This document shows positions 19,999-31,196 of a stretch of DNA of 64,000 bases, piece by piece. The stretch comes from Thecamonas trahens ATCC 50062. Taxonomy: Eukaryota > Apusozoa > Apusomonadida > Apusomonadidae. Location of the stretch: assembly GCF_000142905.1 (NCBI RefSeq), contig NW_013657667.1, positions 108,714 through 172,713 on the forward strand, read 5' to 3'. A program made the position numbers and the translations under genes. The number at the start of each line of letters is the position of its first letter. Within the stretch, counting starts at the first letter, position 1. The notes under the pieces are model-generated. The model was not told where the DNA came from, searched no databases, and was given only the letters and a program-made list of their open reading frames with translations.

Positions 19999-22039
19999 AT
20001 GAGCCTCCCGTTCCTTCCGGGCAACACGTTCAACGACCCTTGCCGCCAGTCGTACGCACGGTCACAGACGCTTCAGTACAACAACGGATATGCTGTCCCT
20101 GCCACCCTCGGCACCACTCCTGCTGCTATGGGGCTGGATGACGATGCTCTCGAGTCTTACGCAGGCTCTGACCCCAGTACGTGCCTCACAGCCGTTGGTG
20201 GCCAATGCCGTGTCTGGGTGACCTGCCCCGCAATGCCGCTGGCCACCGCCTGCCACCAAACGGTCCCCTCCCCAGCACCCTCCCGCCCAAATTTAGTACC
20301 ACCCGCCCACACCTACCACAGCCATACCTACTGCCACAGCCATCCCTTCCACCTTCCACCCCCCCCCCACCCAGTCTGCCACTAACTTACCCACCCCCCC
20401 TCCCTTTTGTTCATATCCTCTTGATGCCGTAGTGCTGACCTACGGGGCTGACTTTGCCGCCACTCGCAAGGCCGCCCAGGTTCAGCCGTTTGTGCCGGCC
20501 TACGTCAAGCTCGACAAGGTCGTCCTTCGTTTCGGTGCCTACTTTCAGGAGGCCGTGCCCGAGTCGCCGGACGAGACGTATCGTGTCCGGCGAGTCACTC
20601 TCTCAGTTTTTGTGGAGGACGACTCGGTTCAGATCGATGAGGCCAAGACGCCCAACTCGGGCCTGGTCCAGGGTGTCCTGCTCAAGCGCCAACTGGTGCC
20701 CAAGCCCGACGGCTCGCTCTACACCCTCGACGACTTTAACGTCGGCCTCCTTGTGCCCATCTACGGCCGCACGTACAAGATCACCTCGGCCGATGACTAC
20801 ACTCGCAAGTTCCTCGCCGAGCGCGGCGTCGCTGTTGCCGACGATCTCCCGCAGCCGCGCAACCCGTACGACGACAAGCGTGCCGCCGCCGCCGCCCTCG
20901 TCCACACCCATACACCTGACATTGAGAACGACAAGCTCGCCAAGTTCCTCGCTCACGACCGCCAGGTCCTTCGTTTCTTCTGTGTCTGGGACGACCGCGA
21001 CAAGTACTCCAAGCAGCTCCGCCCGTTCAATGTCCACTTCTTCCTCGCCGACGACACCGTCGAGGTTCGCGAAGTCCGCACCAACAACGACGGCCGCGAT
21101 CCATTCCCACTCCTCCTCAACCGCAACAAGCTTCCCATCCACCACGACAAGCTGCCGGCGCCCGGCGACCCGCCGCCAGCCTTCTACAACGCGCGCGACT
21201 TTTTCATCGGCATGACTCTCAACGTCTTTGGCCGCCCTTTCCTCGTCTACGACTGCGACGGCTTTACGCGCAAGTTTTACGCAGACGTCTTTGGCCGCGC
21301 CATGGAGCCCATCACTCTCACCCAGTCGGCCCCGCCGCCGCCCGTCGTCGAAGTCCCGCCACACACCGGGTTCGGCACGCAAGCAGACTCGCTCGGCTCC
21401 GTCAACCGCCTGGCCCCGGCCCCGCCCCGCCGCGACTACGTCAAGCTTGCCAAGAACGAGGGTAAGGTCCTCCGCTTTGAGGCCTCCATGATCACCACCG
21501 CCACTGTCGACCTTAACCGCAAGTTCATCGTCTCCTACTTTCTGGCAGACGACACCATGTCTGTCTTTGAGCCTCCCGTCCGCAACTCGGGCATCCTCGG
21601 CGGCAAGTTCCTTGACCGCACCCGCTGCACCTACCCAGGCACAGACACCGTCTACGAGCCGCAGGACCTGTACATCGGTGCCACTGTCGACCTCTACGGC
21701 CACAAGTTTGTCCTCACAAACGCCGACGAGTACGCACTCTCCTACATGGAGCAGCGTCCGCACCTCTACCCGCGCGCAAACATCCAGCTCATCAAGGCCA
21801 AGCTTGCCTCGGGCCTCGACGACTTTGTCAACGCTGCCACCATTCACGCCTCGGCCTCTCCCGACGGCCTCGTCTCCGCTGACGAGTTCCAGGACGCCTG
21901 CTTTGCCACCGGCGTGCCCGACCTTGTTGGCCACGAGGTCCTCTCGCTCATGCGCGCCATCGACTCGGACGCCTCGGGCCGCTTTGACATCATGGCTCTT
22001 GTCGACGAGCTCTCGGCCTCCTCTTCGCGTGCCGATTGA
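19999..22039 (+). CDS. EFHC1: EFHC1/Rib72-type ciliary protein, three DM10 domains
   Basis: Axonemal microtubule inner protein (EFHC1 in animals, Rib72/RIB72 in algae and ciliates). Exons 19999-20176 and 20433-22039, intron 256 nt (donor GTACGT, acceptor GTAG), phase 1. The product is 594 aa. N-terminus 'LPFLPGNTFNDPCRQSY' plus 'SQTLQYNNGYAVP' is diagnostic of the family. Three DM10 domains (about residues 75-185, 225-340, 390-500) show 'VVLRFGAYFQEAVPES', 'REVRTNNDGRDPFPLLLNR' and 'EPPVRNSGILGGKFL'. The C-terminal ~70 residues form an EF-hand-like region with 'DSDASGRFD'. Length and order match human EFHC1 (640 aa), minus its longer linker. Confidence 0.96.
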
Positions 22040-22089
22040 TCCATTGAACTTGCGCCAGTCTGCCTTCACCTCATCCCTGACGTTGCCAT

Positions 22090-22924
22090 TTACTCGTCAT
22101 CATCATCGTCAAAGTCGCTCTCGTCGTCGTCGTCTCCACCCGCCACACTGGCCTTCATCACGTCCTCGAACCGCGGCGTCGTCACGCTCGGCGACGCCAG
22201 CGCCACCCCGCTTCCGCTTCCGCTTGTCGGAATCGGGAGTGGCAGCGGCAGCGGCGCAGTGCCTCCAGCTGTCGGCACCGGAACCGGGACCGGGACCGGA
22301 ACTGGCCCTGCTGCAGACCCCTCGCCGGAGAGAGCCTTCTGCATCTTGACCGGCCGCGCCTCCTCGCTCTCGGAAGCCTTGCGCTTGCTTCCGGACGTGG
22401 ATTCCGCCTTGACTCCTGCCTCTGCGCCGGAAGCCTCATGTCTCTTCCGCGCCGCCGCCTTGCTCGCCCGCTTGGCTGCCCGTGCCTCCTTGGCCTGCGC
22501 CTTGGCCATCTCCTCTGCATCCGCCTCGTCGTCTACATCAGGCGCGCCTTCGACTGTACTCTGGAGAAAGTCGAGAAGCGGACGATCTGCCACCATGGCC
22601 TTGACATGTGACGGCTTGATAAATGCTAGGCCCTTCGCACGAGCCCTCCGCCCCAGCGACTGGACCAGATCGTCGAGGAAGAACTCGATGGCCTTGGAGA
22701 TGATGAACGATGCCTCGGGTGCCACACGCCCCACCTCAGGATCAGACTGAATGATGGCCTTGATACGCGCCTGTTCGTTTTCCCGCCAGCCACCCCCCAC
22801 GTCCACGCACCACGCACCAGCCCCCATGCCCCGCCCCACAAACAGCTCGTCAGTCGCTTTTGCCTGTTGCACTCGCGAGCAGCGTCGGTCCCGTTGCCTT
22901 TGCCTAGCTGCCACTTCCCCTACC

Positions 22925-22966
<42 letters not shown>

Positions 22967-23011
22967 ACATACCCGAGGGAACCGACATGCAAACCGCTTG
23001 TTGGGTGCCAT
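22090..23011 (-). CDS. DRAP1: NC2-alpha / DRAP1 histone-fold corepressor
   Basis: Subunit of negative cofactor 2, which binds TBP-DNA and represses Pol II transcription. Exon 1 is 22973-23011 ('MAPNKRFACRFPR', donor GTATGT), exon 2 is 22090-22770 (acceptor ACAG); 239 aa. Splicing creates the classic 'RFPRARIKAIIQSDPEVG' entry to the histone fold, then 'FIISKAIEFFLDDLVQS' and 'IKPSHVKAMVADRPLLDFL'. The C-terminal half has a basic Lys/Ala segment, a Pro-Val/Pro-Leu repeat, and a terminal Asp/Glu run, as in animal DRAP1. A CHRAC-type subunit is less likely given the acidic tail. The 202-nt intron holds a CA/TG microsatellite. Confidence 0.88.
22925..22962. repeat. CA dinucleotide microsatellite in DRAP1 intron
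   Basis: About 18 CA units, only a few bases downstream of the intron donor on the minus strand (read there as TG). Confidence 0.95.
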
Positions 23012-23227
23012 GCCGCCAACAGGGGAGAGTTGCGTGTCTACTGCTGCCTGCTGCCTGCCGCCCGCCCCTCACACCTCGTCGCTCGCTCTCTGTCGCTCGC
23101 ACCCCGTCAGCATCAGCGTTAGCCATCAGCCTGCTCACTCGAACTCTACCCGCCGTCTCTCTTGGCCGGACGGCCTCAGCATCACACACATTCCACATCT
23201 TTGCCTCAGCTCGCAGCGCCAGGGCTG

Positions 23228-26200
23228 TTACTCGATCGCTTCGCCGTGCAACCGAGCAAGCGCAGCCTGTCGCGCGGCAGCAAGCGCAGCACGCAGATTG
23301 CGGCCTTGGAGCTGGCGGACGACGCCAAAGAGCTCAATGAGAGCGGCATAGAGACTGTCCGCTCCGCCGGACTTGGCAAAATCAAGCAAGACATCGGGCG
23401 CCGGACGGGCACACAGTGCAAGCGCCATCGGCTTAAAGAGTAGCCACTCATCCGACCGTGGGTTGATGCCGCCGACTGCTTGGGCCACAACTCTTCCCGA
23501 CGTCCACCACGAGCCATGCAGCCAGCTGGCATGCAGCGCGCCGACGGCCCTACAGCTCGACGGTGCGCTCAGCGCATGAACAAGCGCCTCATGCGGCACA
23601 TGCTGGAGCACACTCGCCACTGCCCGTGCGATCCGCTCGCAGCCAGAGACTGCGCCTGCGCGCGCCAGCGCGCACAGGGCGTCCTCATCCAGCGCAGCTG
23701 CCCATCTGGCTGCCGAAAGACCCTCGACCATCATCACCACAGCGCCGGCGAGCCCTCGCTCGGCAGCAAGAATCAGCGGGTACCGGCCACACGGACCGGG
23801 CTCCATGTACTCGGCGCCATCGCGAAGGAGAGCCTCGGCCAGAGCGTCTGCCTCGGCGACCACTCCGGCGTCACGGACTCGCCGCGCGTCAAGTGCGTCG
23901 AGGAGCCGGAGCAGGCTGGTGATCTGTTGCCCACTCTCAGTCACATAGTGGCTGTTGACAGGCACTCCGCGGTCAAGCAGTGTGCGTGCAATGCCGAGAT
24001 GCAGCTCGCCCAGTGCGTGGTGGAGTGGCGAGTGCGTCGCTGTCCACGCACCAGAGAGCTTCGGCTCGGTGACAGCATGCCGTGACGACCACGGTCTGCG
24101 CTTCGCCGACCAGTACGTCCTACTGCCAAAGCGTTGACCACAGACTGGCTGTGAATCCTCCAAAGAGCGTGCAAACGCTCCAAGGGTCTCGCCCGAGAGC
24201 ACGCCCGTACCACGCAGTCCGAGCATGGCTCGGAGCAACACACCAGCCGCGGTGGTCGACGAACCCAGCAGCGCTCCGTTGAGTGGACAGAGCAAGGCAT
24301 CCACCGGATCACCATGGACCCGCGAACGGTCGGCACCTGCTGCAAGCAGCAGCTGCACACTCTCCAGGTGCCCATTGCGCGCTGCCACGTACAGAGGCGT
24401 CACGCCTGCCACGGCGCCGCCCGGTCCAGACTGGACCCGAACCACAGGCGACGTCGCGCACCCTCCGCTCAGCAGCAGCTCGAGCACTTTGGCATCGTTG
24501 CGTCGCGCCGCCTCGTGCATGACCCCCCAGCCCGAGCCCGCCGCCATGTCACATCCTGACATGTACATGCGGTACGCACGCAGCATCCGAGCTGGCGCTG
24601 CCAGCACAGCCACTGACAACGAGAGCCGAGAGAGCGTTGACGCAATCTTGTAATCCTTGCTCCCGCCACCACCCTCCACCATGACCTCACCCCGCGGCTC
24701 GGCCAAGGCCATAAATGGGCCACTTGCGACGGCTCGCCGATGTATAATCTCGATGCCAGCGCGTGCATCAGGCATGATGCCGTTGGCAAAGAGCGCCGCC
24801 GCCGCCAGCTCGTTCCCGCTCGTCACCGCCAACCAGTGCCAGTCGACCACCACCTTGCTCCCACGCTGCCAGAACACATGGCGTGCACCCCACTGCGAGG
24901 AAGTGAACCCGGCCAGCACTGCCTCGACATCGTGGGCGGTACCGTACCGCAGGAAGAAGTACATCGGTGGCGGGATCGACGACGCTGTAATCGCACCGCT
25001 CTCGCACACCGGTGGAACAGAGAGCGAGACCAGGCGACGGAGGACTTCGAGCCCCGCAAGCGCGTTCTTCCCCTTAAACTGTGATCGCGCCAGACAATCA
25101 CACACCCGCTGAGTCACTGTCCATGAGTTGGAGCGCAGGAACGCGAGCAGATCTGGTCCAGCCTCGTCGTCCTCGCGCTCGGGCGCCACAACCAGATCGC
25201 GCAGGACGTCACCGCTCAGCTCGCCGCTCTCAAGCACCAGCAGGAGCGAGCGCATCGAGCCCGCTGTCGCCGCCACATGCGCCGCGTTGGTGCTCACCAC
25301 GTACGAGCCACTTAGGGGGACGTCGTCGCCGAGGACGTCGACCCGGAACAAATGCGTGGAAATCGGGCCAATCACACTCACGCTCATCTTGTGAACAAGG
25401 AACTTGACCAGAGCGTAGCGGTCGAACCAGGCCGCAAGCGCGAGGGTTACAAAGCTTGGCTCGGCGCCCGCCGCTAGCAGCTGTTTCACAACCTGGACGT
25501 GGCCTCGAAGCGTTGCCATGTTGAGCGCCGAGTCCAGATATGGCTCCAGCTCAATCCGTTCCACATCGCGCAGCAGGAGCCGCACAAGGTCCGACGAGCC
25601 ACTGGCTGCCGCCGCGCTGAGGACCGAGAAGCCGCCAAAAGCCGAGCCGATGGCAGCCTCCAAGAGAGTAGGCCTCGACCCAGCCAGCGACGCCTTCCGC
25701 CGCCGGTTCCAGTGCCCACCGTACAGCTGCCAGTGGGTCTCGACCCTTTCGGCCAGAGCAGGCGTTACATCGCCAAAGGCCAGTAGCCGGAAGAGCCCCT
25801 CTACAGCCGCCACCGGCGCAAACCAGGTTGCACCGAACGGAGGCGTGTACTCGCGCCAGAACACACGTGGCGGCGTTGTCGCCATCACTGAGCACACCCA
25901 GCCTGCCTCGCCGCGCCCAGCCAGATCGAGGACCAGGGGCACACCGCCAGGCGTGGTATAGTCCATGACATGCTCGCCGCACGCTGCCACAATGCTCAGC
26001 AGCTCCTCCGCCAGCTGCAGCGGTGCATTGGCCGCTGCAAGCATGCCCAGGAATGTGACCTTGCCAAACAGCGACTGGACATGCATCGCTGCGACAGCGT
26101 CAAAGGTAGGCAAGCTCATCATAAGCTCCAGACTTGGCCACACATGCTTAATCACAAGCCGCGTGACAAGTGCAGGCGACGGCGCCTTGACATCGACCAG

Positions 26201-28393
26201 CCCCATCCGGAGCAGCTTGCCAAAGATACCCAGCCACTCATTCTCGCCGGTGATCGCCGCCACGGTTGCGCCGTGGACATCGGGCCGGTTGAGAGCGCGA
26301 AAGGCGTCGTTGGGTGAGACGACGTGTGCCGCCGGCCGGCCTGCATCGCGGCTGACCTGCGGCGTGTACTCGGAAAGCACCATGCATAGCATTGTGTCAA
26401 GCAGGTCATGGTGGCCGGCAAGCGCCGCCACAAGTAGCGGCGAGCGGCACTTTGCGTCGCACGCTAGCAACGCTGCCGGCTGACAGGTTCCGGCTAGGAA
26501 CTCGAGCGCGTCGGCAAGCCCGAGGCGTGCAGCAAGATGCAACGCCGACTCGCCGCCTCGGTCGGTGGCGGAAGCATCGGCGCCAAAGGTGCAGAGCACA
26601 TCAAGCATGGTCATGAGCTCGGAGCGTGGCGTGGAGCAGAGCGCATGGTGAAGGACGGTCCATCCCGTCGAGCCAAAGGCAGCCCGGCTAGGCTTGTGCG
26701 CCAGGTTGGAGACAAGCGGCGCATCTGACGGGTAAAACGGGTCATCGCCCGAGAGAATAGCCATCACCTTGTCCGTAGCACCAGAGACTACGTAGTCGAG
26801 CAGTGATACGTGGCCGTGCTTTCGCAGCATGGCCAGAACAGATACACCAGACACGTCGCGGACCGCAAGCTCGGACAGCGAAAAGGTTGCGCGTGACGTC
26901 GCCGAGAGGCAGGCCAAGAAGCTGGCATCGGCGGCCGCTGCCGTCTTTGTCGGCCAAGTCGCGAGGTGAAGCGGGGTGGCCCCGGCGCAGTTAGCCATCA
27001 CGAGCACGTCCGGAAAGTTGCGGACAACCAGCGGGAGCACGTCGTCGCGCCCACAGGCTGCCGCAATGTGCGCAAGCGTGTTGCCGGAAGCGTCGACAAC
27101 GCGGACAAGATCTGGAAAGGCAGCCACAAGGCGAGCCACTTCCGAGTACGAAAAGGACGCGAGCTGGGCGTGGAGAAGCGTCTGGCCGCTAAGCGCGTCG
27201 CCCACAAGTGGCGCGTCGATGGACGGCGAGGCCGAAGCGGCGCGGACAAGCTCAAGCGTTCCATCAGGGCCCAAGAACGAGGGGAGCGAAAGGAAAGAGT
27301 CAGCAGCTGCGAGCAGCAGTGCGTCAAGGTTGATGATGTTGATACGGATGACGCTGGCATAAACGTCCAGTCGCGGGGCGCGGTGCCAGCGACGGCGACG
27401 ATCGGCGGCCTTTCGCCGAGCGTGGTTGACAACGGCAGCGACTCGGGCCTGGTTGGTAGCCTTGCGTGAAGCAAGCGTCCGGCGGACAACCAGATCGCGC
27501 TTGTGGTTACGGCGTGAGACTGGGATGTAGGCAAAGACACCGAGAGGCTCTGGCGACGACTTTGTGCCCGGAGCGCGCCCGTTGATAGCCGGCAGCCGCG
27601 GCAGGATCTCGCCGAGGGCGATGCGCGCCTCGTCATCTGCAGCCACAGCAGCGCCATCCGGAGCCACAAAAACAAACTCTGGCTCACCCGGTAGCAGGCT
27701 GCCAAGCGCAGCTGCAACAAGCGGCCGGACAGTTGCGAGCGGGGAAGCCGAGCCGCCCAAGAGCTCAACGCGGAGCGGCTCGAACACCTGCGCCGATCCG
27801 GTGTTGTACACCGCCAAAGAGAGCGGCATGGTATCCAGCGAGGCCAGGATCTCCATATTACGCTTCCGCGCCGATTCTGCTCGACGGGCCAGCAGCGGCG
27901 GCTTGGGCGGCCTGCCAGCTGGCGAATGGCGGCCATGTCGAGCTGGCTGGTCGGAGCGCACCTGACGCCGGGCCTTGCGCGAGGAGTTAGCAGCGGGCGG
28001 GGATGAGGGCGGGGGTCCCTGCGCCCGCCCACTCCGTGCACCCATACCCGGCAAGTGGTGCTGGGTCGATGCAGTCAGGTGTGGGTCGCGTCCGTGTGGA
28101 AGTGGGAGCCCGACCGAGCCAATCGTAGCCAATGGCTGGCAGACTGGGCCCGAGCTCGAGGCGGAGCTGGAGCCCGAGCTCGATGAGCCGGGAGGATGGA
28201 AGCCGGCGTCCAAGTCTGCGCACTTGGGTGACTGCGGGCATGGAGAACGGATCGGAGATGTCTGCGCGGTAGAAAGGAGCATGTTGAGGATGACCAGCGG
28301 GATGATGGGTGGGAATCGGCAATGAGCGCAGTGATGGTGGGGCGAGAGGTGGTGTGGAGGAGTGATCAACCGCCGGAACTCGCTTCCCCCCAT
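23228..28393 (-). CDS. Large ankyrin-repeat protein
   Basis: A single open frame of about 1,721 codons. Likely start is one of several Met: 28393, or 28282 ('MLLSTAQTSP'). The N-terminal ~150 residues are Ser/Pro/Arg low complexity. A small beta-rich segment follows ('GEILPRLPAINGRA'), then two sets of ankyrin repeats (roughly residues 400-750 and 1180-1500), for example 'GESALHLAARLGLADALEFL' and 'GVTPLYVAARNGHLESVQLL', with divergent helical repeats between. No catalytic domain, membrane span or death-like domain is visible. Probably a cytosolic scaffold (inference). No intron needed. The stop lies near the DRAP1 5' end on the same strand. Confidence 0.85.
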   Translation of the reverse strand: MGGSEFRRLITPPHHLSPHHHCAHCRFPPIIPLVILNMLLSTAQTSPIRSPCPQSPKCADLDAGFHPPGSSSSGSSSASSSGPVCQPLATIGSVGLPLPHGRDPHLTASTQHHLPGMGARSGRAQGPPPSSPPAANSSRKARRQVRSDQPARHGRHSPAGRPPKPPLLARRAESARKRNMEILASLDTMPLSLAVYNTGSAQVFEPLRVELLGGSASPLATVRPLVAAALGSLLPGEPEFVFVAPDGAAVAADDEARIALGEILPRLPAINGRAPGTKSSPEPLGVFAYIPVSRRNHKRDLVVRRTLASRKATNQARVAAVVNHARRKAADRRRRWHRAPRLDVYASVIRINIINLDALLLAAADSFLSLPSFLGPDGTLELVRAASASPSIDAPLVGDALSGQTLLHAQLASFSYSEVARLVAAFPDLVRVVDASGNTLAHIAAACGRDDVLPLVVRNFPDVLVMANCAGATPLHLATWPTKTAAAADASFLACLSATSRATFSLSELAVRDVSGVSVLAMLRKHGHVSLLDYVVSGATDKVMAILSGDDPFYPSDAPLVSNLAHKPSRAAFGSTGWTVLHHALCSTPRSELMTMLDVLCTFGADASATDRGGESALHLAARLGLADALEFLAGTCQPAALLACDAKCRSPLLVAALAGHHDLLDTMLCMVLSEYTPQVSRDAGRPAAHVVSPNDAFRALNRPDVHGATVAAITGENEWLGIFGKLLRMGLVDVKAPSPALVTRLVIKHVWPSLELMMSLPTFDAVAAMHVQSLFGKVTFLGMLAAANAPLQLAEELLSIVAACGEHVMDYTTPGGVPLVLDLAGRGEAGWVCSVMATTPPRVFWREYTPPFGATWFAPVAAVEGLFRLLAFGDVTPALAERVETHWQLYGGHWNRRRKASLAGSRPTLLEAAIGSAFGGFSVLSAAAASGSSDLVRLLLRDVERIELEPYLDSALNMATLRGHVQVVKQLLAAGAEPSFVTLALAAWFDRYALVKFLVHKMSVSVIGPISTHLFRVDVLGDDVPLSGSYVVSTNAAHVAATAGSMRSLLLVLESGELSGDVLRDLVVAPEREDDEAGPDLLAFLRSNSWTVTQRVCDCLARSQFKGKNALAGLEVLRRLVSLSVPPVCESGAITASSIPPPMYFFLRYGTAHDVEAVLAGFTSSQWGARHVFWQRGSKVVVDWHWLAVTSGNELAAAALFANGIMPDARAGIEIIHRRAVASGPFMALAEPRGEVMVEGGGGSKDYKIASTLSRLSLSVAVLAAPARMLRAYRMYMSGCDMAAGSGWGVMHEAARRNDAKVLELLLSGGCATSPVVRVQSGPGGAVAGVTPLYVAARNGHLESVQLLLAAGADRSRVHGDPVDALLCPLNGALLGSSTTAAGVLLRAMLGLRGTGVLSGETLGAFARSLEDSQPVCGQRFGSRTYWSAKRRPWSSRHAVTEPKLSGAWTATHSPLHHALGELHLGIARTLLDRGVPVNSHYVTESGQQITSLLRLLDALDARRVRDAGVVAEADALAEALLRDGAEYMEPGPCGRYPLILAAERGLAGAVVMMVEGLSAARWAAALDEDALCALARAGAVSGCERIARAVASVLQHVPHEALVHALSAPSSCRAVGALHASWLHGSWWTSGRVVAQAVGGINPRSDEWLLFKPMALALCARPAPDVLLDFAKSGGADSLYAALIELFGVVRQLQGRNLRAALAAARQAALARLHGEAIE

Positions 28394-28514
28394 TTGGGCG
28401 GAGGGGGTGACGGACGGGGAGGGAGCGAGCCGAAACGGGGGGAGCTACTCCAATCTCTTTACACGAGGCGGGGAGACGAAGGGCGATGGAGGGTTTATGG
28501 AGTGGTTTAAGTCA

Positions 28515-29743
28515 TCAGAGGTTGGAGGAGGGCGTGGCGGTGACGACGGCGTGGATGGCGGCAGCGACGGCGTTGACGTTGGACGCGTTGAGGCCGGACA
28601 TGGAGATGCGGCCCGAGTGGAGGAGGTAGACGTGGTGATCAGCCATGAGTGACTCGGCCTGGTCGCGGGTGAGGCCGGTGTAGGAGAACATGCCAATCTG
28701 GTTGACGATATGCGACCAATCGCCGGGCGTGCCGGCGGCGACGAGGGCGTCGTGGAGGGCGTGGCGCATGGCGACGACGCGGGCAGACATGGTCTTGAGG
28801 TCGGCAAGCCACTGGGTGGTGATCTCGGGAGTGGTGAGGAGGCGGGTGACAACGCTGGCAAAGTAGCGCGGCGGCGACGAGTACATGGGGCGGATGATGC
28901 CCTCGAGCTGAGTCATGAGCGCCGGGCGGGCGTCTGCAGCGTGGGTGAGGACGTGAGCAGCACCGACGCGCTCGCCATAGAGGCCGGCAGACTTTGCAAA
29001 GCTCTGAGCGACGACGAGGTCGATGCCGGCGGCGGCAAAGAGGCGGAGCGAGGCGGCGTCTGCGTCGGGATCGCCCGAGGCAAAGCCCTGGTAGGCGGCG
29101 TCGAACCAGGGGAAGAGGCCGCGCTCGAGGCAGACGTCGCGAATGGCCTCCCACTGGGTCATAGATGGGTCGACACCCGACGGGTTGTGGGCGCACATGT
29201 GGAGGAGAACGATGGCGCCTTCCGGGCGGCGCGGAGGTCTGCGAGCATGCCGTCGGCGTCGAGGCCGCGGGTGGCGGCATCAAAGTAGCGATAGGTGCGG
29301 ATGTCTGCGTCCGGGTTCGTCCGCGACAGCACCTTGACATGGTTGCCCCACGTCGGGTCGGGGAGGTAGATCGGGGCGGCGGGGGCGAGGATCTTGAACA
29401 GCTCGGCGAGGACGCGCAGGGCGCCGGTGCCCGAGAGCGTCTGGACGGAGACAAGACTGTCGACGACGGGCGAGTCTGCGCCAAAGATGAAGCGAGCAGC
29501 AGCAGCAGTAAAAGCAGTGTCACCGCGAATGGGAAGATACTCGTGGATGACCGTGTCGTCGGCAGCAGCTGCTGCCTTGGCCGCTGCCACTGACGGCAGG
29601 ATCCACGGCTTGCCGTTCTCGTCGCGGTAGGCACCGATGACCAGGTTGGCCACTGGTGCAGGGTCGGCCTTGGCCCGAGCTGCAATACCGTAGATGGAGT
29701 CTGCCGGAATGGGCTGCGCGTTGACGAGGTGAGATGATGCCAT
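28515..29743 (-). CDS. GOT1: Aspartate aminotransferase, cytosolic type; single-base frame break
   Basis: PLP enzyme interconverting aspartate/2-oxoglutarate and oxaloacetate/glutamate. The N-terminal part (29743 down to ~29225) has 'NLVIGAYRDENGKPWILPSV' and 'DPTWGNH'; the second part has 'HNPSGVDPSMTQW', the PLP-lysine segment 'QSFAKSAGLYGERVGAAHVL', 'PMYSSPPRY' and the substrate Arg in 'SGRISMSGLN'. The two parts are in different frames. They meet at 29219-29230, where one extra C in a C run (GCCGCCC) would restore 'RAAPEGAIVLLHMCAHNPSG' and a 409-residue protein of normal length. No targeting peptide precedes the domain. I read the break as a sequencing or assembly error, though real inactivation cannot be excluded. 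Confidence 0.9.
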
Positions 29744-30461
29744 GCGTGCCAGGCGAGTGGGGGTACGGGGAGGGAGAGAGAGCGGTGGGTGCCGCTGTCG
29801 CGGTCGTGCGCCACGTGGCGGCGGCCCGGTGAGCTGGGGCAGCTGCGATAACTGGATAGGTTTGGGACAGGGTAAGGGGTGGGGGGATGGGGGGGTTAGG
29901 GGGAGGGTATTTGCCTTTGGTAGTGTATGGGTAGCATGGGGTGGGGCGGTATGTGCAGTGGATGCGCTATCTGTGGTGATCTTTTCTCTAGCTACACATC
30001 GGAGTGACTCGGCCTGCGGCTTGTAGCACTCCCACAGGACGCACTACGGCTGCATCGCTGATGATGCAGCGTCTAGGGCCAGGTCATGGACCACGCATCG
30101 GCCGATACGAAAGCGAGGACGGGGGGGGGGGGGGGGGGGGGGGGAGGGGGGAGGATCGGCCTGTGTGTAGAGGTCTTGTGCTGCTGCGGCACGCGAGCAG
30201 ACGCACATCATTTGCAACGCGAAATCAAGGGCCAGGCCAGGTCATAGGCCAGGCATCGGCCGTGTGTCTTCTGTGCACCCGAGTGCGAGATCGGAGTCGT
30301 CGGAAGAGCTGGCGGCGAAAGTTGCGTCGGCGAATCGGCGGCAGCGGGCGGAGAGCGACCGTTGCGTGCGCACATGCGAGTTTGGACGGCGGCCGGCAGG
30401 TGGAGGGACGAGACTGGGCAACACATCACTCGAACGACAGAGACGGGAACAAGGAGCAATC
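29744..30461. other. Divergent intergenic region with long G tract
   Basis: Lies between head-to-head aspartate aminotransferase and the BAR-like gene. Contains an almost pure G run from 30121 to about 30150. An open frame on the plus strand from 30264 runs into the BAR gene, but its leader is unlike the domain. No other gene seen. Confidence 0.55.
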
Positions 30462-31187
30462 ATGGACGCCCTGAGGTCAGCAAAGAAGACAATGCGCAAG
30501 GCGACGCGTAAGGCGACGCGGTCTGTGCACGAGGCGCTGCACTCTGTCATCGATGAGGAGATGGACATCCAGAAGGCGCTCGAGCATGTGGCCATGGAGC
30601 ACGAGGACTCGTCGACGTATGTCTCGGCCTGGGCCGAGACCACGGGCGATGCCCAGATCATTTCCTTTGCATCGGCCCTGCAGCCGCTCTTCCGCAACCA
30701 AGTAGAGGCAGAGGGTGCACTGGCGGTGGCTCAGGGCGACTTTGTGGAGATGTGGAAGCGGCTCCTGGCCAAGGAGCGCGTCCGCGACAACCTGCGCAAG
30801 ACGCTCGACAAGAACCAGGCCAATGTCGACAAGCTGCAGACCAAGCTCGCGTCAGCGCCGGCTGCAAAGCGCGCTGCACTCGAGCAAAAGCTGGCGGAGG
30901 CGACTCAGCTCCGCGATGCCGCGCAGGCCGAGTACGAGCCGGTCGCCGCCGAGACTGCCGCCTTCACCCACGATCAGCTCGTCGCCGGCTACACTGCCTT
31001 CAATGCAGCCTACATTCAGTACCTGCAAACGTGCCTCAACGCCGCCAACGCCCGTTCCGACACCATCAACGCCTTTGCCGCTGGCAATCCGCAGGGAGGA
31101 GGCGGTATCCGGGCCGCCGCCGCCGCCGCCATGGGCTCCGCTGCCGCGTACATGCCCAGCAACGGCGCACCGCCGGCCTACCAGTAG
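30462..31187 (+). CDS. BAR-domain-like helical protein
   Basis: 241 residues from the ATG at 30462. Basic amphipathic N-terminus ('SAKKTMRKATRKATRSVHEAL'), then three long charged helices with 'VEMWKRLLAKERVRDNLRKTL', 'ALEQKLAEATQLRDAAQAEYE' and 'FTHDQLVAGYTAFNAAYIQYL', the geometry of BAR or eisosome-type membrane-curving proteins. The C-terminus is Gly/Ala/Pro low complexity. No SH3 domain. Expected to dimerise on membranes (family knowledge applied by fold resemblance, so inference). Convergent with the C2 gene, stops only 9 nt apart. Confidence 0.6.
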   Translation: MDALRSAKKTMRKATRKATRSVHEALHSVIDEEMDIQKALEHVAMEHEDSSTYVSAWAETTGDAQIISFASALQPLFRNQVEAEGALAVAQGDFVEMWKRLLAKERVRDNLRKTLDKNQANVDKLQTKLASAPAAKRAALEQKLAEATQLRDAAQAEYEPVAAETAAFTHDQLVAGYTAFNAAYIQYLQTCLNAANARSDTINAFAAGNPQGGGGIRAAAAAAMGSAAAYMPSNGAPPAYQ

Positions 31188-31196
31188 AAGATCGTT

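Noticed and set aside
28515..29743. Programmed frameshifting in aspartate aminotransferase
   Set aside because: No slippery heptamer or downstream structure is evident, and the same one-base pattern occurs in unrelated genes, which fits base-calling error better.
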